A stretch of 64,000 bases of DNA from Pterobdella sp. o SKG-2022 (lineage: Eukaryota > Annelida > Clitellata > Hirudinida > Piscicolidae): the NCBI GenBank assembly GCA_964035795.1, contig OZ038321.1, forward strand, positions 23,628,850 to 23,692,849, read 5' to 3'. The notes beneath the pieces were generated by a model. It was given only the letters and a program-made list of their open reading frames with translations. It was not told the origin of the DNA and did no database searches. This document shows positions 22,501 through 35,850 of this stretch, in pieces. Positions within the stretch are counted from its first letter, which is position 1; the number at the start of each line of letters is the position of its first letter. A program made the position numbers and the translations under genes.

Positions 22501-22991
22501 TTTGTTTTTATGGAGTGTGTTGGTGGTGAATGTGAGTTCAACAAGTTTTGATATCCTCCACTCTAATCATGTTTTACACAACATCAACGCGACCCACTCC
22601 TACAAGTCAACAACACTATCAATATACCCACCATCGCCAACCTATTTTTTCCCATTAACAATACTATAAGCACACCACTAACAACTACCACCATCACAGA
22701 GTACGTGGTTGGGTGGTCTGTGAAGAAGACAAAGATTTTCTGGTTGGTGAATGGTGGAAACAACAAAAACAACTTCTAGAAAAAATAAAAGAGGTTTCTA
22801 TTACAAACTGATAATTTATCCTATGACTAACCACCAATGAATTTCATTTTATAAATAGCCGCCATAATATAATTTTATAAATAACCACCAATTAGAAAAA
22901 GCGCAAGGCAGTGTTGTCCAGATGGAGACGTATGACTCTGGCCTTGTTAAATAGGGATCGACTCATGAAAAAGTATCAGGTCAAGTTCTGA
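16561..22991 (+). CDS. XPC: XPC DNA-damage sensor (Rad4 family), complete, 15 exons
   Basis: Exons: 16561-17428, 17627-17738, 18042-18123, 18281-18565, 19048-19134, 19320-19719, 20002-20094, 20291-20585, 20667-20778, 21112-21201, 21783-21866, 22133-22214, 22384-22483, 22700-22793, 22896-22991. All phases join, giving 959 aa. The product recognises helix-distorting lesions and starts global-genome nucleotide-excision repair. Exon 1 is a long Lys/Asp-rich disordered start. Exons 4-5 encode the transglutaminase-like fold (LMVACLRSMGLKTRL). Exons 6-8 hold an acidic insert, the QWWAEVYLSSQQKW motif and HVKDLTSKYDENW. Exons 8-9 give FKNHPFYVIGRHLLKYE (BHD1). Exons 10-13 give BHD2/BHD3 (YLFGRWQTEKYIPPP, FGNIEFFQPWMVPPGG, GWHFKKGFNIP). 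Exons 14-15 give WVVCEEDKDFL and WRRMTLALLNRDRLMKKY. Exon 8 carries ~28 extra residues before LKSVPLP. Intron 10 contains a LINE tail. Confidence 0.93.
21300..21575 (+). mobile_element. LINE 3'-end remnant in XPC intron 10
   Basis: Plus-strand reading gives LGHVTKIDARNPSSAADML with a frame change, then KKGRPRITRSQLVSNDF, ELESELAQDCKVW. This is the typical C-terminus of a non-LTR retrotransposon ORF (GHVxRxD..., GRPxxxW, AQDRxxWR). It ends in an ATG-rich simple tail near 21560, typical of LINE 3' ends. Confidence 0.7.
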
Positions 22992-24963
22992 AGTGGCGTG
23001 TGAGGTGCTGGAGAGAATTCAGATGTTGGTTTGAAGGTGTAGGCTGGTGATTGGGTTCGGGTAGTTCAATGGTTGGAGGGACGTTTTGGTGGTTAAATGT
23101 TGATGTCGGTGGTTGAGAGCTAAAAGAAGGGTAAGGGTTTAAGAAATGGGTTTTGATTCCAATTGTGGAAGTTCTCGTGAATGTTGAGTGATAATATATT
23201 GCTTGGAATACACAATCATCATCATGGTTTTACGCACGTTTGCATGCTAACATGGGATGCAAAAAAATATTGAAACAGTCGTTCAAATAATTTACTGACC
23301 AGTCATTTTATTCCTCTCACCGGTGTTTTTATAACTTGCGTGACCATTGTTATCACTTAATATTTCAATTACAACAAACTCGAGTGTTTCAGAGAGATTT
23401 TGTTGTTTTAGCGTATTGTTTATTGAACTGCTTACATTGATAAACATTATTTTTGTTTTTATTATTATTAATATTAGTATTATTATTAACATGTTTACCT
23501 TATTGAATTTTATTCAGAATAAATGGGATCTCAGCCAATTATATGCTTTACCTTCCATGTTTCAACTTGACTATTTTTGCATATACCTTTAGTAATTTTC
23601 TGATTTTATTCATTTGTTTTTTATAATGTGTGAATGTTTAAATCAACATTAAATAATTTGATTACCTCAAAATATATGAAGATATTCACTAGTTTTTATT
23701 TCTCATAATATATACTTATTTCCAATAACATCAAGAACTTGGACTGCTTTAGCTAATACTATCGATTTTTTCTTTATTCAAAATCGAACATAAAGGATTT
23801 TTAAAGCACTGTTTAAATTAAAACACTTTTTGAATTTCTTTAAAAAAATTTTATTTAAGTTTTAATATATAAGACATTAGCATGGCAGTCAGCCATCCTT
23901 GTTTCATTGCTGGTTCTCATTCTGCCATACATTTATTACAACAGGTTTTTGTTAGGCTTTGAGCTCATGTGTTATGGCATGCAGTCAGCAGGCAATTATA
24001 TTTTTTATGTTTCCTTTCTCATGTATAAAATCTCATCCAATTATCGTTGACATATTATTATATAACCTTTGTTTCTACACAACTAAAAACGATGTTTAAA
24101 TAAAATTTTAGTTTTTCCACGTGATAAATAGTAGCTTAATATTTATTTATGACCAAAAACCTTTCAAAAGCTTGAAAAAAACCAATGCCTCCTGCACGGA
24201 GACCTATGAGGGTCGCTACAAGTTCTCCTTGCCGGCACGAAGACCGAAACATTTCACCAACACTCTGTATTTACTGTTGCAGATGATAAAAGAACAGCAA
24301 TCTAACATGTATTCGTATATCCCGTCTGGTCTACATGCGCAGACTGAAAGTTGCAGTGAATATATAGCTTGTAACGATAGAAAAAAATGAAATTATTTAA
24401 ATTTATCTTGACACTCAGAATAAAACAAGGAGAAAATAGCGCTTATAAAATACTAGGGGTTTCTATACGCCAATGGTATTGATAAGATTTTGATATCTTA
24501 CAGGATATCATTGAAGTTTGTGATGTGGTGATATCGAATGTGTGATAATTTGATGCGGTCATAGCGCAGTGTGGCACTCTGAACCACATTTTTGAAAAAA
24601 AAGTAGTTTTTAAAATAATAACTTAGAAGTAAAATAAAGAAGACTAAGACAGCTTTTGGTACTGGGAATGAAAATTTAAAAGTCCATTCAAATGCCCGGA
24701 GCTTTCTCTCACACCATTGGGAAATATTGACTTTGAAAAGTGTTTTTTTGTAGAATTTCATCAAAAACTTAAAAAACATAAGTGCTTGTTACTTTTTGTT
24801 TTGTTCGAAGTTCGATTTGATATTTTAAGTGTACTTTTATTGATACTTCAAAAACTTAAAACGTGTGAGGTTTCGTACTAATAACCATTCTGTTCCAATA
24901 AAAATTTTGTCATGTTGTACCGAAACCCCCATTCAAAACTACCTACTAGTCCAAACATAACAA
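22992..24963. other. XPC 3' flank; no supported gene, one unexplained coding-like patch
   Basis: Mostly AT-rich non-coding sequence. The patch 24175-24370 is much richer in G+C than its surroundings. On the plus strand it reads TNASCTETYEGRYKFSLPA and continues to IPSGLHAQTESCSEYIACN, within an 89-codon open frame (24121-24390). I recognise no family and see no matching splice sites. It could be an exon, a processed gene fragment or transposon debris. Confidence 0.35.
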
Positions 24964-26997
<2,034 letters not shown>

Positions 26998-27599
26998 CGA
27001 ATGTAATTATCGTTGAAATTTTTACTGAATCAATACTTTCATTGACTCACTAAGTTGGGAAAGGAAGAGCAGAAAACAACATGAAATGAACATTTTGACT
27101 AGGATTGAAAGATCTCCATGATTTATAATGCGCTAATTCAGTTTGAAATCCGTGCATCGTTGATTTTCCGATTATTTTTAATTATTGCTCAGTTGAAAAT
27201 CGAGAATGTAAATTTAATTAATTCTGGAATGCGTTTTCAAATAAAACCAACATAATAATGGAATTACAACTTTTTTTCAAACTTTTTCCTTATATAATAA
27301 TGATGTTGATACTAAAAAAAGAAATTCATGAAATCATGCCATGGCTCAAAAACCTATCACACAAAAGTGAACACTGACCAAAAAATGGTCACCACAAGCT
27401 TCAAGTGGCGGCAAGAAGAGCCAGTGAAAAAAATCAACAAAGTTCACACCAATACATTTAATATTTAAAAATTGATAGAAAATTTCTAATAAAAAAAAAT
27501 TAAAACAATGTTGAGCTAAAAAGCTTAAAAACTATCAAAAAGACCACAATCAAAAATACTCAAAACACTTTTATAACTGTTTGTTGTAACTTTTTATTA

Positions 27600-28270
27600 T
27601 ATTGATTTCTGGTTTTTTTACGTCAACATTATGTTTCTATCCAAACGCTTAGCCGTTTTGTATTTTTTACTCAAGAATAAAACCAATGAACTACAGAAAG
27701 CAGCTTCAAGCATTGCATTCCTCAAACAATGCTTACACCACCAGCTGATAACTACCTTTGCTAAGGTCAAAAGCCATCTCCTAAATATGAACTCCTCTTG
27801 GAAAGTCAGCAAGAATATTCTGGTTGAACAGCTCACAAGCATATGAGAAATTTAGCCAGAATCCAAACTGAACACCATTTCATAGTTCGAGATATGCGTT
27901 GGAACCTTGGCGTTCGTATCACTTACTTTATCATAAATTACCATTCTCACTCAGAAAAGCTGACAGACCCCAGCTAACAACCGAACGTAAAATGGTTTTC
28001 CAGCAGAAGCAGATCTCAAGAAGATTGAAGCTTTTGAAAGAAATGATTAGTTTTCAAATTTTATATTCTAACAAGATAACAAACAAAAAGCTCATGGAAA
28101 AAGCAAACTCGAGGTATTAAAAGATGTCATTGAAAAAAGAAGATGAAGTTGTTTTGGCCACATACTCAGACGTCCGAATTCACCAATGGCTAAAAAGCTT
28201 ACAAACGCTTTTAATGACCAGAGAAGAAGGGAACAGCCGAATAAAAACATAGATACTGGCTTAAAAAAAC
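27600..28270 (+). mobile_element. Decayed LINE ORF fragment
   Basis: A plus-strand reading with stops and frame changes gives NELQKAASSIAFLKQCLHHQ and then, near 28130-28260, CFGHILRRPNSPMAKKLT followed by FNDQRRREQPNK. The last two blocks match the (W/C)FGHxLRRxxxxxxKxLx and RRR/GRP-type tail of non-LTR retrotransposon ORFs. The rest (28271-28659) shows only CAGTCAGT-type short repeats. Confidence 0.55.
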
Positions 28271-28659
28271 AACCAAAAAAAGTTTTTATTGCTTAGTAGA
28301 GGCCAAAACCTGTGCGTAAACAGAGAAGTGGGAAATGCAAAAAAAAACAAAAAATTAATATTTTTGATTAAAGGAAATACAAGAAAATTTAATAAAAAAC
28401 ATTTAGACCCCACAGTCAGTCAGCTATTTAGACTCAAAATCAGTCAGCTCTTCAAACTCACAGTCAGTCAGACTTATCAGTCATTCAGACTGTATACACA
28501 AGTCTATCTTATTAAAGGGTTTCAATTTTTTTTCTTAATTATTAATAAATTAGTTTTAATTATTTTGTTCTATAAAAACGCGATATTTTTGCGAAATTAG
28601 TAAAAATTAACGAACCAGCCATTAGATCTGAACGCTAGGGCGTTAAGTTGAGGTCTCGT

Positions 28660-28985
28660 AACTTCAGTTTTATCATAAAACCTTAGCAAAAATGTCATGT
28701 CTTGAAGTTACTTTTCAAAAAATTTTTTATGAAAATACCTCAAAATGCTTGTTAAAATTTCCCATTTTCCATTATTTTTGAGGATTCATCAAATAAGACT
28801 TATGAATAGCATCCAACGCCCACAGAACAAGCCAGAAGGTTTGGTGAAGTGGCAATATTTGTTCGGTAGGTGGCAGACTAAGAAGTGCATCCATCCACCT
28901 ATCTCTAACGGGTATCTATGTGCCTTTGTTGTGTTGTTGATCACTTGTTATCTTGTGTCTTTGTTGCTCTGTTAGGTATAAATAT
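28660..28985 (+). pseudogene. Duplicated XPC exon 11 with intron flanks
   Basis: The 84 bp at 28826-28909 match XPC exon 11 (21783-21866) at 75 of 84 positions without indels. It still reads KPEGLVKWQYLFGRWQTKKC. Five substitutions change the protein (including Tyr to Cys and Pro to His) and four are silent. The CACAG acceptor is kept, but the donor AAC/GTGTGT has become AACGGGTAT, so the 5' splice site is lost. Similarity extends into both introns (ATCATAAAA.. at 21630 and 28674; TGTTGTGTTGTT at 21915 and 28930). It is therefore a DNA-level duplication, not a retrocopy. No other XPC exon was found nearby. Confidence 0.85.
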
Positions 28986-29065
28986 GAAGCTAAAGAGGAC
29001 TTGCGACCTTATGATGAGTCTTCGCAAAAAGTTAGCCAAGGTCAACACAACAATATGATTAACTA

Positions 29066-29218
29066 AACTAGCCTATTAACAAAAAACAATTTTATCAAAC
29101 ACTTATTAATTTGTATTATTAGTTTGTATACTTGATAATGTGAGTTCAACTTACGAAAAGCTTCGTGTTATTATTCGATTAATAAAAGTGTTTGATAAAA
29201 TCGTTTTTTGTTAACACA
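29066..29218. repeat. Palindromic foldback element
   Basis: The left arm TTAACAAAAAACAATTTTAT with CAAACACTTATTAAT pairs with the right arm ATTAATAAAAGTGTTTG and ATAAAATCGTTTTTTGTTAA. The centre carries CTTGATAATGTGAGTTCAAC and AAAAGCTTCGTG. A related element with the same CTTGATAATGT core and its own inverted ends lies at 30830-30950. Confidence 0.7.
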
Positions 29219-29344
29219 AAATTTAATACAATATAATATGAAACCCTATGAAAACCAAAATACTCAATATCAAAATTTTTTTGCAACAATTATGGGATTT
29301 AGAATTAACTGTTATCTGTTGCCATAGTGATAATAAGACGGTTT

Positions 29345-29450
29345 CTCATACTTGAAAATGTTACGTTGTTAACGAAAAGCTTCGTATCTTAATAAACTTA
29401 CTAGTGTTCTGAAATTATATTCATTTTACGGTTTGGCTTTTAAAAAATTC
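29345..29450. repeat. Half copy of the ACTTGAAAATGTTACG MITE family
   Basis: Matches the right half of the palindrome at 42521-42640: ACTTGAAAATGTTACGTTG, AAAAGCTTCGTATCTTAAT and ACTAGTGTTCTGAAATTATA are shared. The left arm is missing or heavily diverged. Confidence 0.6.
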
Positions 29451-29717
29451 ATAAATGTTTTTATCATCAAGTTTAAGTGAAAAATGAAATCAAATTCTCA
29501 CTAGTTTTTCTGGAGTAATTTATGTAATTTCTGAAAATTTCAATGATGAATATTTCCTTATTCGTGGTATTAACGTCATACTAAAAAAAAAATAATTTAA
29601 AAATTTAAAACAAAAAAAATAAGCATTAAATCTCTTAGTACTTTCGTCAATAAAACAGCAATACTGACAAAAATTTGGTTTCGATTGTGAAGCTTAGAAA
29701 AAGCCGGCTTTTAAATA

Positions 29718-32700
29718 ATGTTTGAATACACTGGCTCTTCCGCCATGTTTAGCGAAGAATGTGTAGAAGTTGAGGCAATGTCAGAACAAGTTATGATAGA
29801 TTTAGAAGAGGATTTTTGTCAGCATAAATCAGCCTTTGCTATAACAGACAATATCAACAAATTGTGTGTAGGGTATTTAGTTTCCGACCTTATCTTTGAA
29901 TGATTTTATGTTAAAGTGTGGTTTCATATCATTGTAACTACACAGAAAAAATGACTCAAAAGTTTCAAACTTTCGAGAAGCCAAGCCTCTTCCTTCGTTC
30001 AGATGCGATGTTTCTCCGGGTGCAGAGGCTTTTGGGCTGAATTTCAAAACTATTTTTGTTGAATTCGATTTTGACAACAAAGGTGTGGAATCGCATGCTG
30101 ATCAGCTCTGCAAATCAAGTGAGCTGTTTTCTAAATGAAATAGGTGGAAAATATATCACTCAGGTCATCATTTCATTAAATTTGTCAACAAAGGCATCAG
30201 CAAAAGTTACAAAAAATAAAACTACCAATACCCAAAGTTTGAATCGATAATTTAGCTTTTGTCTGTCTATTTTTTCCACTACTTCAATAATTTTTTGGTT
30301 GATAAAACTAAGCTTATCAATCCCAAAGTGTTTGATTTGAGTTGTTCTGTTCGATCTAATATTGATAAATCGTTTTTTTTCAAATGATTGAAACTTAATT
30401 TATTATAGCATTTTCTTTTTTCAAACAACCTATTTCCCAAACAACATCAAAAAAAACCAGTAATGCTTTGAGATTATTTTCAAATAAATAGTATACAAAA
30501 TTAGTTATTCAAATGGCTATTTTGTAAATGAAGCTTTTAACGATTTTTTTTTCGGTTTTTATTTCATTAGAATTTCCCACAGAAACCACATCAAATGCCA
30601 CAAAAAGAAAAAGTACCACTACAAAAAGTTTGAATCGATAATTTATCTATTGAGGCTTGTATTACTATACAGCATGATTAATTCAAATCCAACACTTTCA
30701 ACGATTCACGTCTCTTTGATTGACATGATGTTGCTTTAAACATAAAATCTTTTTTCATAAAAACATAAAAGTTTTCATGACGTAGAATAGACTGAATCAA
30801 ATAATGAGGGAAACAAACCAAAAGTATTTATTAACTTAACCCACAAAGCTCTTCGTGAGACCAACTTACATAATCTCTTGATAATGTAAGTTCGTCTTAC
30901 ATTATTCGGATTAAAAATAATAAATACTTTTCAGAGACACCTTATATATGTTTCGTATAGCAATTAAACTTTAAAAACATCAATTGAGAATTCATACATT
31001 CGATGTTTTTGAAGTTTGCTTAACATATACTTCGTTTTTGTTTCCTTTGGAAGTTTTTCTTGTCACAAGCCATTAGCCTGGGTTATTTATAGAAATTTTT
31101 TTGTCCATTTTGCCATATTTTTAGTCTATTTTTTATCTGCCTTATTTCCCACTATTTCAACAATTTGTTGGTTCATAAAACTAAGCTTATAAAACCCAAA
31201 GTTGTTGAAAATGTTTGATTCGATTTATTCTTTTATATTAAATATTGATAATTTATTCAAATTATTTAAATTTTTTTTTATAGCTTTTTCTGCTCCGAAT
31301 AAACTTGTTGCCAAATCAACTCCCATGAAATCTTATAAGGGTTAAAAATCTGAGAAATAATTCAAAATAAAAACACATAAATACAATAAATAAAATAGTT
31401 GCTGACACATACAAAAAAAATATGCAATGTTTGGTGAATGAAACTATAGAACATTCTCTTATTCTGGTCATCCTTTCATTAAAATCTTCCAACAGTAGCT
31501 TCAACAAAAGCCACAAAAAGAAAAAGTACCACTACAAAAAGTTTGAATCGATAATTTATCTATTTGAGGCTTGTTTTACTAGATAGAATGATTAATTCAA
31601 ATCAAACGATTTCAACGATTCACGTCTCCTTGTTTATCTATTTTTTAGATTTAAACACAAAATCTTTTGAGTTTTTCCTCTCACGATCCTACATGCGTGT
31701 CACTTGTTTTGGTCCATTTTGCAAGACTTTTTACCCTGCTTTTTTTCCACTATTTCAACAATTTGTTGGTTGATAAAACTAAGCTTATAAATCCCAAAGT
31801 TGTTGAAAATGTTTGATTCGATTTGTTCTGCTAGATTTAATATTGATAATTTATTTTTTTCAAATGATTGAAATTTTATTCATTATAGCATCTTCTGTTC
31901 CCGATGAACTTGTTGTAAAATCAACTACCAAGAAATCAGATGAGGGTTATAAATTTTACAAGGAATAATTAAAAATTAATAAATATAAACACAAAAAAAA
32001 TAAAATAATTATAAGTATAGACAAATTGAATACTCAATGGTTGTTTCGTGAATGAAATTATAGAAAATTCTTTTACTCTGGTCATCAATTCATTCCAATA
32101 TCCCAACAGAGTCTTCAGCAAAAGTCACCCAAGTTAAGAGCACCACTACAAAAAGTTTGAATCGATAATTATCTATTTGAGGCTTGTTTTATTATATAAA
32201 ATGATTTATTCAAATCAAACGCTTTTAACGAATCACCCATTCTTGGTATGGTGCTGATTTAAACACTAAATCTTTCAATTTTTCTCTGTCACGAGCCATT
32301 AGCCGAGATATTCACAAAGATTTTTTTGTCCATATTGTTATTATAGTTTTGATCCTCGAAACTCCTAAAGAAGCATAGGCTTCAAAAAATTTTTTCCATC
32401 TTCCTCTGTCTCTGGCGCTTGTTTTGGCTTTTTCCCATCTTAAGCTAAAGTTCTTCAGCTCACAGTTTAGACTTCTTCTTTAAATCTGTTTTGGACATGT
32501 CTTCCTTCTCTTTCTATGCGTTTTTCATTTAAGCGTCTGTCTGGTATATTTCCAGGCTATTTCCTTAGGGTGTTGACAACCCATCGCCATTTTCGCCGCT
32601 TGATCTAGAGACATTCATTGTTTGTTGGCTTGTGAATGTTCATAGCTCGGCGTTAGGCACTCTGTCAAACCATCTCAAACGGAGGATCTGTCGAAGACAG

Positions 32701-34654
32701 AAATTGACGAAGGTTTTCGTCTTTGCTGTGTTGGTGCTGCTTGCTCTTCAAGTTTTTGACCGATATAAAAGCACAGCCTTCACGTTGGAAGTGAAGATTC
32801 TGAGTTTATTTTAGGCGTAGATGCTGTTCGCTTTCTATAAAGGTTTTAACATGGTAAATGCTTGTCGAGCTTTTTTAACTCTAGCTTTGATATCTTTATC
32901 CGTACCTCCCATTTGGCTGATCTTGCTAGCTAGGTAAACAAAGTCATCGACATCTTTCTCAAAGACGGTAACTGGGTCTTTTTGTTGGTTATTAACGGGC
33001 AATAATTTGATCTTTTCGTTGATATTTTAAAAATCAATCTTCTGTGGTGTGTTTTCAACATATTTCACTTCTTCTGGCATGTCTTGCCGAAGGCACGACA
33101 GTAAAGCCAATTCGTCAAAGAACGCAAGGTCTAGCTTTGAAGTGAATGTTTACTGGATGTCTTTCCCGGAATGCTCGTAGGCTTTCTTTGGCTACAACGC
33201 GTCATAAATTTTCTAAGAGAAATTCCAGCTCTTCTTGAAACAAAGGTTTCTGGTTACAGTTGTTGGATTTGTATCTTTTTTTCCCATTTGCGGGTAGTTA
33301 ACCCTCAACCTGGAAGACCAGAGTGCACCATTTTGTTTGGACCTTACTCATCAAACCTTCTGAGCATGGTTGAACCTTCCAGAAGCTGAAACCCTTGTTC
33401 ATATAACCTTGGAAGTCACTGAGATACAAGTCGTCATACCACGTCAAGATGATGCACCATCGAAACAGCCATTTTGCTATATTTTTTTTCTGCCTTCTTT
33501 CTCACTATTTCAACAATTTGTTGGTTGAAGAAACGAAGCTTATCAATCCTAAAGTTGTTAGAAATGTTTGGTTTGATTTATTCTTTTATATTAAATATTG
33601 ATAATTTATTCAAATTATTTAAATTTTCTTTTTTATAGCTTTTTCTGTTCCCGATAAACTTGTTGCCAAATCAACTACCAAGAAATCAGATGAGGGTTAA
33701 AACTTTTTTTGAGAAATTGTTCAAAATATATACACATAAATACAATAAAATAAAATAACTGTTGGCACATACTAAAAAAATATTCAATGTTTGTTTGGTG
33801 AATGAAACTATAGAACATTCTTTTATTCTGGTCATCCTTTCATTAAAATCTTCCAACAGTAGCTTCAGCAAAAGCCTCAAAAGGAAAAAGTACCACTAAA
33901 AAAAGTTTGAATCGATAATTCATCTATTTGAGGCTTGAGTTACTATACCGAATGATTAATTCAAATCAAATACTCTCAAAAATTGATGATTTTTTGACTA
34001 CACAAGGTGTTGGCATAAACTCCAAATCTCTAAAGTTTTTCTTATCGTTACCAAACATGCATGTTACTCTATTTGTTTTCTTCTACTTTGTTGTCTACCT
34101 TCTTTCCACCGTTTGATCGATTTATCGGTAGAAAAAACTAAACTCAAAAATTTTTTGATAGGATTTATCATCCCGTATACCTCATTTGGTAGAACATTAA
34201 ACTAATTAGCTAAAGTTATTTGGTTCGATCCCGCGTGGGCCGACAATTCGCACCAGTTCAAAATAGTTTGTTTTCGCTACATTAAATTTGTAGCAAACAA
34301 TGATTTAAATGGAAAAGCGTTTTATAAATACCTCCTTGAAAAATAATTTTCAGAATAGCCTAAATCAAATAGAAAGGTCAACGACAAAGTATTCATTCAA
34401 AAAAGCAAAACGATGCTTTTCCTTAAGTCTAGCTTACATTATGAAGTGATGAAAAGCTCACCCGTCTCTTTTTTTGAATAATTACTTTGTGTTACTATTT
34501 TTTAGATTAATTAGGGATAACTTAATTTTCTCAAATAATTGAAATCTCATTTATTACAGCCTATTCTGCTCCCCAACAAAGTGTTGCCAAAACAACCTCC
34601 AAAAAACCATACAATGGTTACAAATTTTTTTGTAGATTGAGTCAAATAACATAG
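29718..34654 (+). CDS. Small unknown gene: two common exons plus an array of candidate alternative terminal exons
   Basis: Exon 1 is 29718-29872 (ATG at 29718, GG/GTATTT donor). Exon 2 is 29946-30082 (CTACACAG acceptor, AAAG/GTGTGG donor). Together they encode about 97 aa: an acidic start (EECVEVEAMSEQVMIDLEED) and a conserved-looking EAFGLNFKTIFVEFDFDNK, ending in phase 1. Downstream lie ten short exon-like segments in two related types. Each has a stop codon and, in nine, an AG acceptor that joins in phase 1. Type A (ends TTTKSLNR): 30193-30250 (acceptor lost), 30583-30641, 31496-31554, 32110-32168, 33860-33918. Type B (AFSxPxxLVAKSTTKKS-like): 30409-30491, 31284-31345, 31889-31968, 33639-33700, 34560-34654. 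The tails are basic and Ser/Thr/Lys-rich, 20-32 aa. Without splicing, exon 2 reads on to VESHADQLCKSSELFSK and stops. No known family recognised. Confidence 0.55.
32340..33480 (-). mobile_element. LINE fragment inserted antisense in the exon array
   Basis: Minus-strand reading gives LDTKVLYDELALLSCLRQDM-like text with frame changes, then VDDFVYLASKISQMGGTDKD, IKARVKKARQAFTMLKPL and RIFTSNVKAVLLY. It then follows the usual LINE tail to the RWKKF/CFFRSF end near 32345. The blocks are those of the reverse-transcriptase ORF C-terminus of non-LTR elements. Several stops and frameshifts show it is dead. It shares the SKISQMGG block with the copy at 9915-10515, so both belong to one family. Confidence 0.8.
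34165..34345 (+). mobile_element. tRNA-derived SINE (diverged copy)
   Basis: A tRNA-like head with a weakened A box (TATACCTCATTTGGTAGAAC), anticodon-arm remnant and intact B box (GGTTCGATCCCG). The family tail follows: GTGGGCCGACAATT, GCTACATTAAATTTGTAGC (an inverted repeat) and a GCGTTTTATAAATACC-like end. Same order as the copies at 41401-41582 and 45540-45700. It lies between terminal exons A5 and B5 of the array. Confidence 0.75.
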
Positions 34655-35579
34655 AAATAGGTTTTTCAACATGAGCTACATTTTCAAAATTTATTGTGAT
34701 GTCACAAAGCTTTCGAGACCAAAAATTTGTAGATTCATTGACATTGGAGAAAAGTTTGACAGGGTTGGTAAAGAAGGAAGATTGAATAAGATAGTGATCA
34801 AAAAAGAAAACTGGGTGGGCAAGATACTAATAGGTTTAATAAAAGATGAAGTGATGAAAATCAATGGTTTTTCTTGAAAAATGAGAAGGAAAATGGCAAT
34901 ACTGAAAAAGATGAAAAGTTCCAAAAATTTATTAATGTAGAAGTTGTTTTTGTTATTAAATTGTATATTAAAATCACCTATAATATGAAAAGAGCGTATG
35001 AAACTTTAAGTTAGGCAGAGAAGTCATCAATGAAGAAAAAACGGTGATGATTTAGGTCGATAAATGACAGCAATAAATAGGGTGAGAGTACCATGTTTAA
35101 AGAGACGAAGAATTTTGAAGTTTTGAAACAAAAATCCGATATCATGGAAAAAGAAAAGGTGCGTTCTTAGAAAAAAAAAATGACACCATAAGAAGAGAAA
35201 AAAGTAAAAAAACGATTTTGAGAAGCAAAAGCAAGTTTAAGGAAAGAATAGGACGGTGAACAAGCAGTAATGAAAGAAAAAGAAGAAACAGATTCATGCC
35301 AGGTCTCACTAAGAACTAGGAAGTCTGTCAAAAGGAAAATTGAAAGCATGATTAGATGTTTTATTGAAGGATCTTACGTTATGTAAAAAAACTACATGAT
35401 TTGAGATTGAGAAAAAAAACGCGCCACCCATCGATCCAAGAAGAAAGAGAAGAGGGTACGTAAAGAATAAGTAGAAAGTCACGAGAGCAGGCATAGAGTA
35501 AAAGTATATTTGAAAAAAAAAAATAGAACTTAGAAATAATGAATTTTTATAAAAAATATATTGATTAAATGAATTAATT

Positions 35580-35850
35580 GAAAGAAAAAACGGGAAAAAA
35601 AGAATCTTCAAAAAAATCAAAAAGAGTTTGTAGCAAAGACAAACAGAAACAACAGCTGCTAAAAGTGCACTCAATCACAGGTTTCTATCTAGAAGTAATA
35701 AAATTTTTATGAAAATTGTCAAATAAACTAACAAAAAGAAAAAACTGGAAAAAAAGAATCTTCAAAAAGATCAAAAGCAGTTCGCAGCAAAAACAAAACG
35801 AATGAACGGCTGCTAAAAGTGCACTCAATTACAGGTTTTTATCAAAAGAT
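35580..35850. repeat. Direct tandem duplication, two ~110-bp copies spaced ~155 bp
   Basis: GGAAAAAAAGAATCTTCAAA... and GCTGCTAAAAGTGCACTCAA appear at 35592-35678 and again at 35751-35836 in the same order, with CACAGGTTTCTAT or TACAGGTTTTTAT following. Copies differ by scattered substitutions. Coding potential is not evident. Confidence 0.8.

Larger units (their letters stand above)
30150..34655 (+). repeat. Tandem array of ~600-bp units carrying A and B terminal exons
   Basis: The landmarks GTTTGAATCGATAATT (30231, 30630, 31541, 32155, 33905) and TTGGTTGATAAAACTAAGC-like (30293, 31171, 31764, 33522, degraded near 34125) recur in the same order and orientation. Basic spacing is about 600 bp. 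It is enlarged where foldback sequence (30830-30950) and a LINE (32340-33480) have inserted. A SINE lies at 34165-34345. Similarity covers intronic as well as exon-like parts, so the units arose by tandem DNA duplication. Confidence 0.85.

Noticed and set aside
35167..35674. Minus-strand hydrophobic ORFs (FFSFFF-type)
   Set aside because: They are complements of A-rich sequence with Phe/Leu/Ser bias; no splice signals or family similarity.
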